From NCBI GenBank assembly GCA_907164885.2, contig OU015498.1:92847733-92911732 (forward strand): 64,000 nt of DNA, read 5' to 3'. This DNA comes from Dolomedes plantarius. Taxonomy: Eukaryota > Arthropoda > Arachnida > Araneae > Dolomedidae. A program made the position numbers and the translations under genes. Below the pieces are notes generated by a model. It had not been told where the DNA came from and searched no databases. It worked only from the letters and a program-made list of their open reading frames with translations. Positions 30,120 to 43,607 of this stretch are shown piece by piece (position 1 is the first letter of the stretch; every line of letters starts with the position of its first letter).

Positions 30120-32434
30120 AGAATAATAAATGCTTAAGAACCATTAATAACTGAAAGGTACCAGAGAAACACTCCTGTGTTGGTAATTTTCTGAGTTAAA
30201 ATCATTTCTTCTTAAAGCGCTACTTCAAAATCACTGAAGCACACCAAAGTTAGCCTAACATCAGTAGCATATTTAAATATCCTTAATCGCGTAAGAACTA
30301 ACAAAAACACAGAATCCCACATTTATTTACTTTTTATTTTTCTTATATTTTTTTTAATATTTTTTTACAAAAAGTGCAAATATGTGTTCTTTTAACAAGA
30401 AAATTTTACCCGAGATTCAAAATATAAGTCAATTGCCATTTATGTAATAACAAATTCATGCGAACAACTTTTCTAAAATAATTTTTTCTTGCCACACTAA
30501 CATTTTACCTGACAGTAATGGGCATCAAGTTACCTCTACTTGGCGTTATGCACCGTTCTCAGCTGCTCAGCCTAAAATCACATCTAAATAACTGTAAATA
30601 TACATAAGGATGGTATACATACGAAAGATGGACTTTAAAATGTTCATTTTTATATCTCATTATTATCTTCATCAGGACTGTTTGACACTGTCACGTATGG
30701 GAAGACTTTAGCCCGATTAAAAATGCACAATAAAAATCTTTAGAGATGTTACAAGAAAGAAACGAGTTTTCATTTTAAGGAGAAAAATTTTTCTTTTCTT
30801 TTGTAAGTTTTACTTTTGAAAGAAGTCTCTAATTTATAAATTTTCATAACTTTGCCATTAATAAAAGTTGATGTAATACCACTAACTTTGTATACGTTTG
30901 TGCATTCATTTGTAAGAATTTTTTCTCCAGGATTTAATTGTTTTTTTAATTCTCTCTGCTTTATAAGTATACAAAAAATTCCACTCAATATACTCATTTT
31001 TATTTATTTATTTTTTTATATACCAGTCTGGAGATTGTTCAAACATACCAAAACAATGCTTAATGCAATAAGTATTATAAAGTTCTGTTTCGTAGCAGGT
31101 GGCTAATACAAATCTAGCTTATAACAAGCCATATGCGGAGGGTGCGTGTCCACTTATTGTCGATTGGAGAGATAAGAAAACCAAAAATTGGATAAAAGAA
31201 AGTCACTGCAAAAGCATCCATCCATATCTTTACTTTCATCTTCCGTGTGTCCACCAGATGGCGCTACCACAGAGAGACGAACTCGAGCCCTTTTGAATGT
31301 AATCCAGTAGGCGGATGAAAACGTGTGTTATGAACTGGTAACAAAGTAGTGGATTGTTTAAGGATGTGCAATTCTTTTGTTGGGATGTTCAACGGACCAT
31401 TGCGTATTATTCATACTCGAAAAGATAAACAACAGGATAAGACATTAAGATTGCGGTATTCGCGAAGGAATACTGTTAGAAAATTGACATTTCTGTAAAA
31501 GAATATTTACTCAAATACATTTCGTAGTTCTCAGAAATCTCCAGCAGATGTTCAATGGTAAGACGGTTCGAAATATTAATTGAGGATAAAAGAAGAAATA
31601 AAAAGGCAAAGAGAGGGTTGAATATAGATTCCGCTTCGCTTAATATAGATATTGGTTCATTATACAAGCTTTTCCTCGCTAGTAGAAGAGCTTTAGACTT
31701 GTTAGAAGTATGAAATGTTATTCTTATAAATAGTTGGTGTTTCCTCAAATTGTTCCATTATACCCATGAATATACGCTACAGACTTTTCTATAAGTATAC
31801 TTGATAAAATATTTTCGATCAATTAGTGGTTTTCTTGTTAATTTTTCAATCTTGCAGTTCTTAACTGCTTTTAAAATCAGATCAGTGGCACTACTAAAAA
31901 GCTTCAGAATCCAAAGACTGAGAATGTAACATGGACAAATCGTAAATACTTAAGGGTACTTGTAGACGTCAAGTTTCATTTTTAATAAAAATATTGATTG
32001 ATATAAAAGATATTAAAAACTTGGGTCTCATACTTTAAAAAAACAGTAAATAACTACTTTATATAAGATTTGATCTACTTTATAGAAGATTTTTCCATTG
32101 TTTGTTAAAAAAAAGTTGCTCTAAAGAACAGATCCATTTAATTTGTTGTTACGGTGGCAACTTTGTTTTCCGTGCATGGAACTTTCGTTCCAAGCAAAGA
32201 AAAAAAACATGTGGGGATTGAAATCTCTTTTCAGAAAAAAAAATTCCATATAAAATTGTTAAGAAAAATTCACCCCATACTGGGAAGCAGTTTTCATGTA
32301 AATTTATGTGGTTGGATTTTAAATTTCGCATTTAGTCTATAATGAAGCAAATATACTTTTAGTTGATTCCAGAGATCTTTATAGCTTTGCTGTCGTTCAC
32401 AGAATTAGATTAGCTGGCTACCTCTCTCCATATA
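30120..32434. other. Intergenic DNA, no gene seen
   Basis: Long AT-rich stretch with homopolymer runs and only short competing frames. The one notable point is a CTCF-like motif at 31251-31267. Confidence 0.4.
31251..31267 (+). promoter_or_regulatory. CTCF-like site
   Basis: 'ccaccagatggcgctac' fits the arthropod CTCF core CCACYAGRKGGCGCTA. It lies in a locally GC-richer patch (31140-31290). A single motif is weak evidence. Confidence 0.35.
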
Positions 32435-32567
32435 CAGTGACACTTCTGTGTTGCGGCCAGTGGCCGTATTGAGGGGTGGCTGTCGAAAAGAGGTTTCTTT
32501 CATACCGTTAGCGCTATGGAGTCTTTAATCGGTTCAGAGCAAAATATGGCTGGTTAGAGAAGTTTCA

Positions 32568-32570
<3 letters not shown>
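32435..32570. mobile_element. MITE family M1, copy 1
   Basis: 136 bp, with ends 'cagtgacacttctgtg' and 'agagaagtttcactg'. The inner motif 'ggtggctgtcgaaaagag' is shared with copies at 52849 and 63489. A further 'tagaagtttcactg' end appears past the TA array (32643-32657). Pogo-like TA-targeting type. Confidence 0.75.

Positions 32571-32571
<1 letters not shown>

Positions 32572-32633
<62 letters not shown>
32572..32633. repeat. (TA)n microsatellite
   Basis: Array directly following MITE M1 copy 1. Confidence 0.95.
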
Positions 32634-32636
<3 letters not shown>

Positions 32637-32659
32637 TTATTATAGAAGTTTCACTGTAT

Positions 32660-35063
32660 CACAATAAAATGTGGATGTTTTACTGTTATATACTGCAACC
32701 CGATAACATTACAAACAAGAAGTGATAAATATTGAGTCACTGTAAAATTGCTTAATATCAAAATTTATAGCTACATTTATTGTCCGAGCTTTCTCATTTC
32801 TATCGTACCGTGAGATATCTGTTTTTTAAGGCAGGCCTTTAAGAAAAGTATACATAACTACATGCCTAAAAGGTGTATGCTTTATTGCTATATTTAATTA
32901 GCACTACTCAAACATAATTGCAGATAAGAAATATACCGTGAACAAAATTTTGTGTTTGTAAAATTGTTTAATAGCAACATTTATTAATTAAACATTATAT
33001 TTATTTTTCGAGCTTTTTTTTCTTTTACACACAAAGAAAATCCGTGTTTTGCGGCTAGCGCTTGAGAAGAGTATTTTTAAACTGTGAGATCAAACTTTCT
33101 GCATATTATGGTAAATAATATAGCATTTTATGAAGGTATTGCATATAATGGGATACTCAAATCGAGCATTACATTAATGAAGCTTTGAGTGAATAACACA
33201 GCAAGGCAGTCATTTAAAAAACATACCATGTAACCCTTGAATTTTATCTGTGGAAGATAACGCTTGTTGCGAATTCAAAGTTTATTTGATAAAAGGTGCT
33301 GTGCTAAAAGATTTATGCAACTTGTGAGGTTGTGCAAGAAAAGTTTTTTGTTCTGTGTTCTTGTTGATTGGTGTGTGTGTTATGTGAAAGAGGGGGATTC
33401 CCCGTACAATGTTGTTTCGTTTTATAAATAATATTATAAAGGGCACCATTGGATTCGTTAATCAACTAATATAGGACCTATCATAAGTAGTTATTCGTTG
33501 TTATACTGAACCACAGATCGATTTTATTTTATTCGTGTTTCGGAAACAACGCTGTACCTGTTTTCAGCATTTACAGTTGCTTTCCTAAAAGATGGATTAC
33601 TTTAACGAAACAGTTCATTGCGATCTATAGACAAGGAATGTAAACGATATTTTCACGAGCAAGGGTACACTCTACAGATGTTATTTATAATTAATAAATG
33701 ATATTTATAAAACGAAATTAAGATTTTTTCCTGCTGACGGGATATCGCTTAGGATTTAAAAGTTTACGAGCCGAAACACAGACTATGAAAAGACTCGGTT
33801 CGAGATTTCAGATACGCGAAGTGTTAATTCATTCTTTTCTCTCGCTCTGTTAAATGTCGCTAAGTAGTTACTATATTACTTGGCAATTTTGGCGAACAGG
33901 AAAAAATAAGGCAGAAACAGATTTATCAAAGAGATAGCAATAGCTGCTTAGTGCTGATACTGCAGAAATTTATCGGATGCATGAGATGATATCTAATCTC
34001 GCTTTATTTGCAGATTTTAAGTCAACATTATGAGAGAATCGAACGCAAAATATGCTTTGTAATTCTTGACTTCGTAATTCATGAATGCAAGGAATGGGTT
34101 ATGTTGCAGTTTATGATGATCATCCTCTTGATATTGACACTGAAAATGAACACTTACCAGATACCACGATTGCTGGAAAATTGTTGCCTGTCTGTAATTG
34201 TTGACAATCGATCCAACAGTAAAAATATTACGAGGGGGAAAAATGAGTTAAAATTTAAATATATAAAATTGAAAACAATTAATCTGCACTACTAATTTTA
34301 CTAATCTACTGAATTAAAATCTTTAAAATTTCAAGAGCTTCTTTGAAGTGAAAATTTTACTCAAGAGGCAAAATAATATAATTATGTAATTAAAATAATT
34401 GTATTTTAATAATAATAATAAAATAAAAATATTAAAAATATTTAGTTTAAATATTCTAATATTTAAATTTAAATGTTAAAATATTTAAATTAATAATATT
34501 TTAATAATAATAATTTTAATAATAATTTTATTTTAATTTTATTTTAATTATGTAGTTAAAATAATTAGAAATTAGTTAAAAATTTAAGTTGTTAACCAAA
34601 TATAATACAGATCAACAAGATCCACAAAATCTACTTGTTCTTAAAGGTGGTAAAAATGTACATTCTTGTGTTAACACCTAATCCCAGTCAACCTATTTCA
34701 GTTCATTGTTTCCAGTGTTTTATATAATTTAAAACGGGAAACATCATTTCAAAGTTTATTTTGTTTCCCCACCGATGTGGTTGCCTCTTATGCTGAGTAT
34801 ATTTTATCTATTCACACCGCAATTTTAATTGGCTACTACGTTATGGGAGTACCTCATAAGTGAACAATTGTTGCTGCCTTTGAGGTTATAAAACGGGAAC
34901 AAAGACCTATGAGTTGCTAGATTTCGTGACTTACCACCATACAACGTGGGCGGGATCCTGAAATTAACTAACTCTAAAAAAAAGGGGTTACGTAAGTTTA
35001 AAATGGGAATTAATATAAAAAATGCTTTGTAAGAATCCTAAATACACAGTATCTTATATGAGG

Positions 35064-35069
<6 letters not shown>
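32660..35069. other. Intergenic DNA, no gene seen
   Basis: AT-rich unique sequence. A low-complexity AAT/ATT-rich stretch lies at 34370-34570. No frame has recognisable domains. Confidence 0.4.

Positions 35070-35070
<1 letters not shown>

Positions 35071-35144
<74 letters not shown>
35071..35144. repeat. (TA)n microsatellite
   Basis: Array directly before the Tigger derivative at 35145. Confidence 0.95.
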
Positions 35145-35147
<3 letters not shown>

Positions 35148-36625
35148 TGGACGCTCGTTAATTCGAACTCGGTTAATTCGAACTTTCGGTTAATTCGAAC
35201 TAATCCAAAAGTCCCAAAAAACTTGTATTGGAGTTAATGTTAAAAAAATCTCATTAATTCGAACTAAATTTTTATCACTTCGGTTAATTCGAACTAAAAA
35301 TTTGACAAAAAAAAATTCTTTTTCCTCGTTTAATGGAAAAAATACACACTGTATTTATTATTTTGTGTGTCAAAATTTCTTTTCTGTGTAAAGAGGCACA
35401 TGCCTGCATTCCTAGACTATTGCATGTCCGCTAAACGTTAGTAGCTATTGTCCTTATTAGTGCTAAACGGAAAAAGCAATTTTCCTTTATTTGGATCGAT
35501 TTTCTTAGAATTTCAGAAAAACTAGTCTTTACTACAAATTCCAGGGAGCTGCGTCAGTTATAACTGCAGTGCAGACAAGTTAATGTGGTCTAGTTTTTCT
35601 TCCTCATTGTGTGGTGTGAACGTGTAAAAGTTGAGGATGTCTACACGTGGAAAGTACAAAACCCTAACTTTGGAGACAAAGGTAGAAATTTTAAAGAAAG
35701 TAGAGAATGGCAAATGTAAAACGAAGTTAGCAGCTGACTATGGAATTTAAAAAAATGCCTTGTCAACTAATTTTAAAACAAGGAGTCAATTTTAGATTCA
35801 TCGGAAAAATCAAAATTTGCTAGAGGAAGGAAACGCATGAGAAATGCGTCCCAAGAAGTTCTAGAAAATGCTTTACTGCTATGGTTCCAGGTTGTTAGAT
35901 CTCGAAATTTTCCAATAAATGGACCCCTAGTGCTGACGAAGGCTGATGAATTGGCAAGTCGAATGGGTATTGAAGATTTTAAATGCAGTGATGGATGGCT
36001 TTTCCTCAATTTCTTTTTCCTCAATTTAACTTTCTCGATTTAAGTCAAGGCACAATATTTCTTATCAAACTGTATGTGGCCAAAGCTCTGATGTAAACGA
36101 AGACGTATGCACTAATTTCGGTAGGAAACTGCCAGGGCTTTTCTCTACTTACCTGCCGAAAGATATTTTTAATGCGGCCATAATGGACAAAGCCATAATG
36201 GACTCTATTAAAACTCTTAAAGCATTTATTCATATGGAACCTTCCTCTGAAAATGAATTGAAATGTTTACTTCAAATCGAGAAGTTGGCTGAACAATGTA
36301 GGCATCATAAACAAAACCAAGCATCCACTTTACAGTTTTTCACCAAAGTGTAATTCGTATTTTAAATTAAAGTTTACTTTCAACTGCATATCTCCTGCTT
36401 CATTTTATGATTAGGGCAAGTCTGTATTGCTTTTTAATATGTTAATTTTAGATAACATAGTATAATAACTATATTTTCTGGGGTTATACATACTAGGAGA
36501 TTTTTCTTCTTCAGTGATACACTTTTAAAGTTATATATTTTCTCTTAACATCGGATAATTCGAACTTCGGATAATTCGAACTTTTTTCTGAGAACCTTTG
36601 AGTTCGAATTAACGAGCGTCCACTG
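35145..36625 (+). mobile_element. Tigger derivative (long form with 29-bp insertion)
   Basis: 1481 bp with the ends 'cagtggacgctcgttaattc' in inverted orientation and TA flanks. It agrees closely with the copy at 57486 but carries an extra 29 bp near 36006-36035 that includes 'ttctttttcctc', a motif also present in its own 5' part (35326-35337). Confidence 0.9.
35637..36353 (+). pseudogene. Tigger transposase remnant without DDE domain
   Basis: The ATG at 35637 opens a CENP-B-type HTH ('MSTRGKYKTLTLETKVEILK'), followed by stops and by the second HTH region ('ADELASRMGIEDFKCSDGW'). After the 29-bp insertion the reading resumes as 'GRKLPGLFSTYLPKDIFNA'. It then jumps to 'IMDSIKTLKAFIHMEPSSEN' and ends 'LQFFTKV'. 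In intact Tigger proteins the catalytic DDE domain lies exactly in that gap, so it has been deleted in an ancestor of all three copies here. Not functional. Confidence 0.8.
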
Positions 36626-37064
36626 TATATATGTATGTATGTATGTACGTATGTATATGAGGATTCCTTGATTGCACTATTCTGGAGTGAAGAAAGTTAT
36701 GTTAACACAGAACTACTTTACTACTTTTTTAAATTCTGCGTGTTTAAAATTCCCTGTAAACGACAGCGGCTGTTCCCTTCACAAACTATATATTCCTGCA
36801 TGTTGAATCTCCGCGCAACATTCCAAGAAAGTTGAATTTATTTGACATAAACCCACGGATCATTCTTTGTCCAAACCGTTGTTCTCCAGATTATGACGAG
36901 GTTAGTGTAATTTTAGTAATAATAAACACACATAAAAAAAAATTTTATGTTGCAAATAGTATAACAAGAAACAAAGGGTAAAACAAAATCAAGCTCATAG
37001 AATGCTTGATGAATTTATTTAAAAATTCATAGAATGTGACAGGTGTTTATTAAACAGGAAAGTA
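36626..37064. other. Intergenic DNA
   Basis: A short ATGT run follows the Tigger end (36627-36657). Nothing else is seen. Confidence 0.4.
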
Positions 37065-37400
37065 CCGTATTTTTCGGACCATATGACCATTTGGTCCAAA
37101 CCTAATTGACCCAAAGTCGACTTTTTTTTTATGTACCACCTTTGTACATAAAAAAATCGACTTAAAATTGGGGTCTTATGGTCCGAAGGTAACATTAAAA
37201 TAAAATGAATATTTTATTACATGTAATTTATATATATATATATATATATATAAAAATTCATTATATTGATTATATATTTTTTTATCTTTATTAGATAAGA
37301 AATTGAAAATATCTTTATATGCCTAACAAAATACAAAATATTCTTTTCTAAAAATCTTTCCCATAAATTTGTGGTGCGTCTTATGGTCCGAAAAATTCGG
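37065..37400. mobile_element. MITE with 'ccgtatttttcgg' ends
   Basis: The ends 'ccgtatttttcggaccatat' and, reversed, 'ccgaatttttcggaccataa' are flanked by TA. Repeated 'ttatggtccga' motifs in both arms extend the inverted region. A TA array (37229-37252) sits inside. Non-coding. Confidence 0.7.
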
Positions 37401-39395
37401 TAATCTGTTACGTTACCATAAATAGCGAACATGCATATCATACGCAAGATACATAAGCAGTTAAAATTTACATCAGCATTATAATGTTTGACAAGCGGAT
37501 TAACAATACAGAACTCCCTTACCTTTGACCGCAATCGACTTTCTTTAAATAAAAACCACTCGATTCCCCAATGAAATTTTTTTGGTAGTAACACAATTTT
37601 TTAAAACATCATGAAAATATTTACAAAAAATAGGAAACTTTACATTTTTGGTATATATTTATTTTTACATAATAACAATTTAAAAAAAATTCTTTCATAC
37701 CATCTACACTTATTTTTTGTAAAACTGTTGGCACCTTATTTAACAATATCACATTTTTAATGCATAAAAAATCTAATTAAAAATATGTAATTATAGAAAA
37801 TATAAGGCATTCTTTTAATTGAATGATTCAAGAAGACATAAATTTACTTCAAATTAACCGCGATCCCTCCAATTTTTTTTTTTAATTTTTTTTTTTTTTT
37901 TTTTAAACACGACACGCCCTTCTCCCCCATTAGGTCGCGACTCACAGTTTGCGCACCATGGCTTAGACTACTGTTGCCCAAACTGACCACTGGTCCGCAT
38001 GAAATAAGTTTGGACCTACTGGAATCGTTCATCCGTATCAAAGGAAAACACGTGAATTCAACAAAATACACGGATTAACAAATCTCAACTAACTAAAAGA
38101 ATTACAGAAAAAATGGATGGAGTCAAAACTGAGGTCAAAACTATATCGAAAATTGATAACACTATTCTCAATTTGACATTCTAAAAAGAATATTCTTCAA
38201 GTCTTTTATTTGTTAACTTTACCTTAAATATAGTTAAAATATTTAGGCAGTTGTTTATTTAAAGAAAACCAAAATAGGGAATGACAAGACAACTACCTTT
38301 AAAATTCAACGTACGCAGATTTCAAATTTGTTGTTTCATCCTTTGTACAACAAGTTCTCTTAGATTTGAAAAGCCCTAGTTCCCACCCCCTTTGCCAAAT
38401 AAACGATAGAATAGATACTTCAAAAGAGTGGTTCGTAACCGGAGGTCCGCGAACCACTGGAGTTCCCAGAGAACCCTAAAAATGGTTCGCGAGGTCAGGA
38501 TGATTTAAATAAAGGGGGGGGGGCGGGTATTTAAAAAAAGACCCTAATTTAAAAAAATTTTTAAAACAAAGGGGAAAAAATGTTTAGCTCCCAATTTTTT
38601 GTTCAAATATGTGAAAATATAACATAGTAAAATAAATTTGGTGTCATGGTTTCCATTAATTTATAATAAATAAAATAAATTAAGTGTATGGGTGTTCTAC
38701 GAGCATGTATCTACAATACAGATTTTGATATATTATACCTCGGAGTACTAAGCTTACTGGGTCGAGTCCCGCTGTTGCCATGGGTGTTTGAGGCCGTTCG
38801 TAATCGGCAAACTGAAGGTTTCGTAGCGTCGCAAAATATCTTCGAGTGTTTTCAACCAACGGATCTCGAAATAAAAATTTTCTTTGATAAATAAATAATG
38901 CGCTGACGCCAAAGCGGAGAGTAAAAGATGCAAGGTTCAGGTTTAGTTTTTAGCCCCACCCACGCCCTTCCGAGCACACCCACCTGTGCTTAGCTCTAAA
39001 AGTCAAGGGCACGTCACAGAAATTTCGAGTGCTACATTACTACTTTCTTTGTACAGTAAATATCACCGATAAAAAAAAAAAAATTAAACCTTATTTCCGT
39101 GTTACAATCATATATTACGCGCAAGATTTATTTAGCAACTAATTTCAAAAATAAAATGCCTCACATCGGTGTTTCGAAAGTGGGAATAGACCGTTTCGAC
39201 TTTCCTTGAAACGTCCATGCAATTATTTACATGAAACCACGTTCTGGGAAGATGCTAATCTTCATTTGGGAAAAGGTAATCGTTGCAAATGATGAGCCAT
39301 TCCTATTTTGTCCAGATGACCGGAAACACGAAACACGTTTCCGAGTCCCGAAATCGGTCATTTTTTCCCGCATAGGTGCTTCCCTGAAAAGAATG
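37401..39395. other. Intergenic DNA with TE scraps
   Basis: A hAT-like end fragment lies at 38427-38475 ('agtggttcgtaaccggaggt', hairpin-prone). Part of SINE family 2 is at 38748-38815 ('gggtcgagtcccgctg' plus 'ggccgttcgtaatcgg'). The rest is AT-rich with A/T and G runs. No gene is seen. Confidence 0.45.
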
Positions 39396-39552
39396 AAACG
39401 TCACTTCGCAAGTGAGTCACTACGCAGGAAAAATTACGTCATTCTCACTTCCGGAATTCGTCATCGCCGCTACGTCACTTCACGACCCGCCTTTTCCCCG
39501 GTAAAGGAACCAATGAGGAGGGGAATCTCGTCCTTACGTCAGATAGACGTCA
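39396..39552. promoter_or_regulatory. Promoter-like cluster of CRE, ETS, AP-1 and CCAAT motifs
   Basis: Within 157 bp there are six CGTCA cores (39399, 39437, 39459, 39473, 39537, 39548), of which TTACGTCA at 39534-39541 is closest to a full ATF/CREB site. TGAGTCA (AP-1) lies at 39413-39419, CACTTCCGGAA (ETS) at 39446-39456 and CCAAT at 39510-39514. CpG is dense here and rare elsewhere. This is the layout of a TATA-less housekeeping promoter. The direction is not clear. The frame at 39231-39692 that spans it is probably a by-product of the GC content. Confidence 0.5.
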
Positions 39553-39692
39553 CCGGCCGTGAACTTCTACGCTGTTTTTATCTCTCGCGTTTGGGTTTCC
39601 TTGTAATTAAAAGTTTGTGTACGTTCGAACGAAAGCTGAGGTTCGAAACGAATGGGGAAAAAAAGAGTTCTTGGCCTGAGATATCTTTTTAA

Positions 39693-41048
39693 GTAAATAA
39701 GGTCAAGACGCAATAAGAAAAGTGGGTTAAACATTGCTCGAAACAAGTCGCGATCGGAAATTCCAAAGTTGCGGGCAGCGTCTGAAATGATAAAGAGGGC
39801 AAGGTGTGTTGGATGATTTCAAAGATATCAGTTTTGAAAGATGCTGTGTCTCTGGAGTAGATCATTTAATAGCCGGAAGACTGGAAAAAAGGCACTTGCT
39901 CTCGGTGAATAATTTTTTTTTTTTTTTTTTTTTCACTCAGCTTGTCTCGCAAGGTTGTAGAAATCGAAATGAAGAACGATAAGACAAATGTCATGCAACG
40001 CTATTTAACCTGTCCAGACTTGGAATTCCCCAATCTTGTTGTGTTTATGGGAAAGGAATATGATACTTTAAAGTTTCTTTATGAAATGCGATGTATTGCG
40101 AGCTTTAGGAGAAGTTTATTCTAAGAAAAAAAAAAGGCTAAAGAGAAATGGAAAGTAGTGAAAGACATTTCGTGATTGAAATGACATTTCTGCATGCGTA
40201 ATAAATTTTTCATTTAAAATAGCAATAACAGTAGCCTATTTTATGTTGAATAATTTTTATTGTTTTTATTAAAATTGTTTTATTTATATGTTTGTGTAAA
40301 AATTTGCTATTCCTGTTTTAAAGTGTGATTGACTCATAGTATATATCACTTACTATAAAGAAGAAAAAAAATCTTAGCACAAGTTTTAGGACGAAAGTGT
40401 TTTATTTTAAACACTGGTGATAAAGTTTTACTCCTTCTAAGAAATATTTATTGTTCTTTTTTTTTTCATCTGATTGTATGCGTTTGTATGAGTGTGTAAT
40501 ACTCATAGTATGTACCATTCCTTGTAAAGGAACTTAAAAAAATAAACAAATAAATGAAGTGTAGGTCTAATATTTAGTAACAAATATCTATTTCGGTAAC
40601 AGTCGCACGACCTACCTGCGTTTAGATCGTGAAAGGTGATGTATAGTCATGGTGGAGCTCCGACGCTAAAGCAAAACTGTCCGTCTTTAAACTCCATACC
40701 TAAACCTATCCGTGTTAATACTACCCATTCATTACCATGAAATAGGAATAAACATGGTGTACTTTCGGAAAATACGCGGTTGTAATTTTCAACTTTATTA
40801 TGACGATAATTTCCAAGAAAAGAGGTGTTTTAATAGAAACGACGGCGAAATTATAGATAAATTTCGATTGGAGAGCTCCAAACGTATACTGATGAGTCTT
40901 GAGCTGATACAAGCGAAAGCTTAAAGTATTTTTGAAAATTTAAAGCACAAACACGGTGATGATGTCGATGACAGTAAATTTCGACTTACGCGGAATGTTC
41001 TGGAACGAATGAATCGCGTAAGTCTAGGACTTGCTGTGTGTGTGTGTG

Positions 41049-41050
<2 letters not shown>
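39693..41050. other. Intergenic DNA downstream of the promoter-like cluster
   Basis: There is a T-run at 39909-39932 and AT-rich DNA. A single 'cgacttacgcgg' tip near 40983 resembles a pogo-type MITE end. Frames at 39942-40124 and 40712-40924 have no recognisable family. Confidence 0.35.

Positions 41051-41052
<2 letters not shown>

Positions 41053-41113
<61 letters not shown>
41053..41113. repeat. (TG)n/(TA)n microsatellite
   Basis: A TG run (41035-41048) leads into a TA array that abuts the 3' end of the non-LTR element. Confidence 0.95.
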
Positions 41114-41117
<4 letters not shown>

Positions 41118-43607
41118 AATGGCACATTAAAAGACAATTGAACATCAAAATGACAACAATAAATCTATAAATGAAAGCGAGCAATCCAGTTGCGTTCCCA
41201 GATTGATGTCCGAGGAAGAGCAGGACATCTGGACAGGTGAGGCAAGTCCATTTCCTCGTGAAGATCACACAAGGTACAAAGAGGGTCAGGAACGACGTTG
41301 ATACGACATAGATGTTTACGCAGGCACTCGTGGCCAGATATCAGACGAAACATGGCGACAAATTTCAACCTAGGCCACTGAGGGACATTAAGAATCTGAT
41401 TAAGCCATGGTTTATTAAGGTTGTGATTTTTGAGTTCTTCGCGAAAAGAATCCCTGAAAATGTTCTTTATTAGACATTTGATACTATTAAAAGGAAGCCT
41501 GGGATTAGTTCTCTGGAGGACAGAGGCCCCCTTCTTTGCCAAAAAGTCAGCCGCCTCATTTCCCTGGATTCCACAGTGGGCCGGAATCCACTGGAGAACT
41601 ACTTTCTTATTATTACTGGCAAACCAGTTGAGGAGATTTAAGCAATTATCGATGGTTAAAGTTCGGGAGTGGCTGGGAGCGTCAATTGCTTGAAGTGCGG
41701 CCTTTGAATCGGATAGTAATACAACTTTCGAAAAGGAGTCCAGACGAGGCCGGAGTTGTGACAGGGCCTGGCAGATGGCCGCGATCTCACCATCGAAAGC
41801 TGATCTATGGATACCGACGGGAGTATAAAGGCAAAAAAGTTCACAGTAAACACCAGCACCGGCGTTAACACAACCGCTCACTCTGGAACCGTCAGTATAC
41901 ATTCTTAACCATTCCTCCTCAGGGTAAAAGGATTCCATTGTCTCGAGAGCGAGAGTTCTTAGCACTATGTCACTAGTCTCCGCTTTAGAGACATCCTTGA
42001 TCAGTTCTAGGCGGATAGAAAATTTCTTATCAACAATAGGGCTGATGGGGGGAGAGAAATGTTCAACCTCGTAATTCAAATCTAGCTTAGATCTAATATC
42101 AGCAACTCCCTGGCAAAAACCATTTTGTGATTTCAAGTTTCTCCCACAGTTTAGAGAGTCCTGGTTCCACAGGGACAAACACCCAGGGATTCTAAGTATT
42201 CTCTCCCAAAGGAGAAGGGCTCTTTCTTGAATAATTATCTTGAAAGGCCTGTTATCAGTGCTGAGCAGCATACAGTCAATGGGTGTTGTCTTCACTGCCC
42301 CCGTAATCAATCGCAGAGCCTGATTTTGAAAAATCTCACAAAGGTGAAAAACTTGCTCTGATCCTGTAATCAGCGGCTCGCAACAGTAAACAAGAATAGG
42401 TAAAATATACGTTTTGTATGTAAAATTCAAAGTGGCTCTTGAACAGCCCCATTTAGAACCCGCTAATATTTTTAAGAGATTAAGTCTTTTCATAGCACAT
42501 CGGATGATGTCCGCCACATGAGACCTCCATGTAAGTTTTCTATCGAAAATTACACCTAAGTATTTAAGTCCATCAGACGATGGAATCTGACGACCTTTGT
42601 AGTAAATTTGTGGATGGAAAGGTTGATGCGTGAGGGAAAAAGACTCTAAAAATGTCTTATCGAGGTTAACTTTCATATTATTCAATTCAGTCCATTTTTT
42701 AATAACTAACAAGGACTTTCCCAAAGAACTTTCAATGATCACATTAGCTTTGTTGTTGGGAGAAGTAGTCCAGATGACTAAGTCATCAGCATATAGCAGG
42801 CACCGTAACCCGTCAATCTTTTTCAATTCACTTACCAGATCATTAATGTAGATGTTAAAAAGTGTGCAACTAGAGACTGCACCCTGCGGTAAGCCAGTTT
42901 TGAGTGCTCTGTATCTTGAAAAGCAATAGTTGTACCGGACTCTACATAATCGGGTTTTCAGAAATCCGTTAAACCATCCAAGCATATTAGAGTGTATGCC
43001 GATGTTTGATAACTTTGCAAGTCGGCCCTCTCTCCATACAAGATCGTAAGCAGACTTTAGGTCAATGAAGACAGCGGAGAGAATTTGCCTCTTATCCAAA
43101 GCATCCTTTATATTTTGACTAAGTAATGAAACATGCTGGCTGGTAGACCTAAATTTCCTAAAGCCAGCCTGTTCATCTTCTAGGATCCCTTCGGATTCCA
43201 GATACCAGTTCAATCTACTCATGATGATTCTCTCCATGGCCTTGCAAATAATGCTTGTTAGGGAAATAGGTCTGTAATTACTCACAAGGCCTGGATCTGA
43301 ATCTTTTTATGTATAGGAATAATAGTAGATTTACACCACTGAGAGAGAAATTTTCCCATGTACCAGATTAAATTGAATAGTTTTAAGATGGTTTCACAGG
43401 CACGAGGGCCCAAATGTAAAAGAAATTCTGCAAAGATACCATCCTCGCCTGGAGATTTTCGTGGTTTCAAACACTTCAGTGCTGACAGCAATTCATTTAG
43501 GCTTAAAGGGGCATTGAAAATATCCAAATCGGTGGGAAGAGCGCCCTCTTCTTTCATTTTGCATTTAAGATTTTTTGTGAGAGTTCTTGAAAGCTGTCTC
43601 GCGTATC

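Noticed and set aside
39231..39692. 153-codon protein over the promoter-like cluster
   Set aside because: The frame is a chance result of raised GC content. It is rich in Arg/Ser without domain structure and overlaps dense transcription-factor motifs.
41430..41868. Plus-strand frames over the LINE
   Set aside because: They are antisense shadows of the RNase H region.
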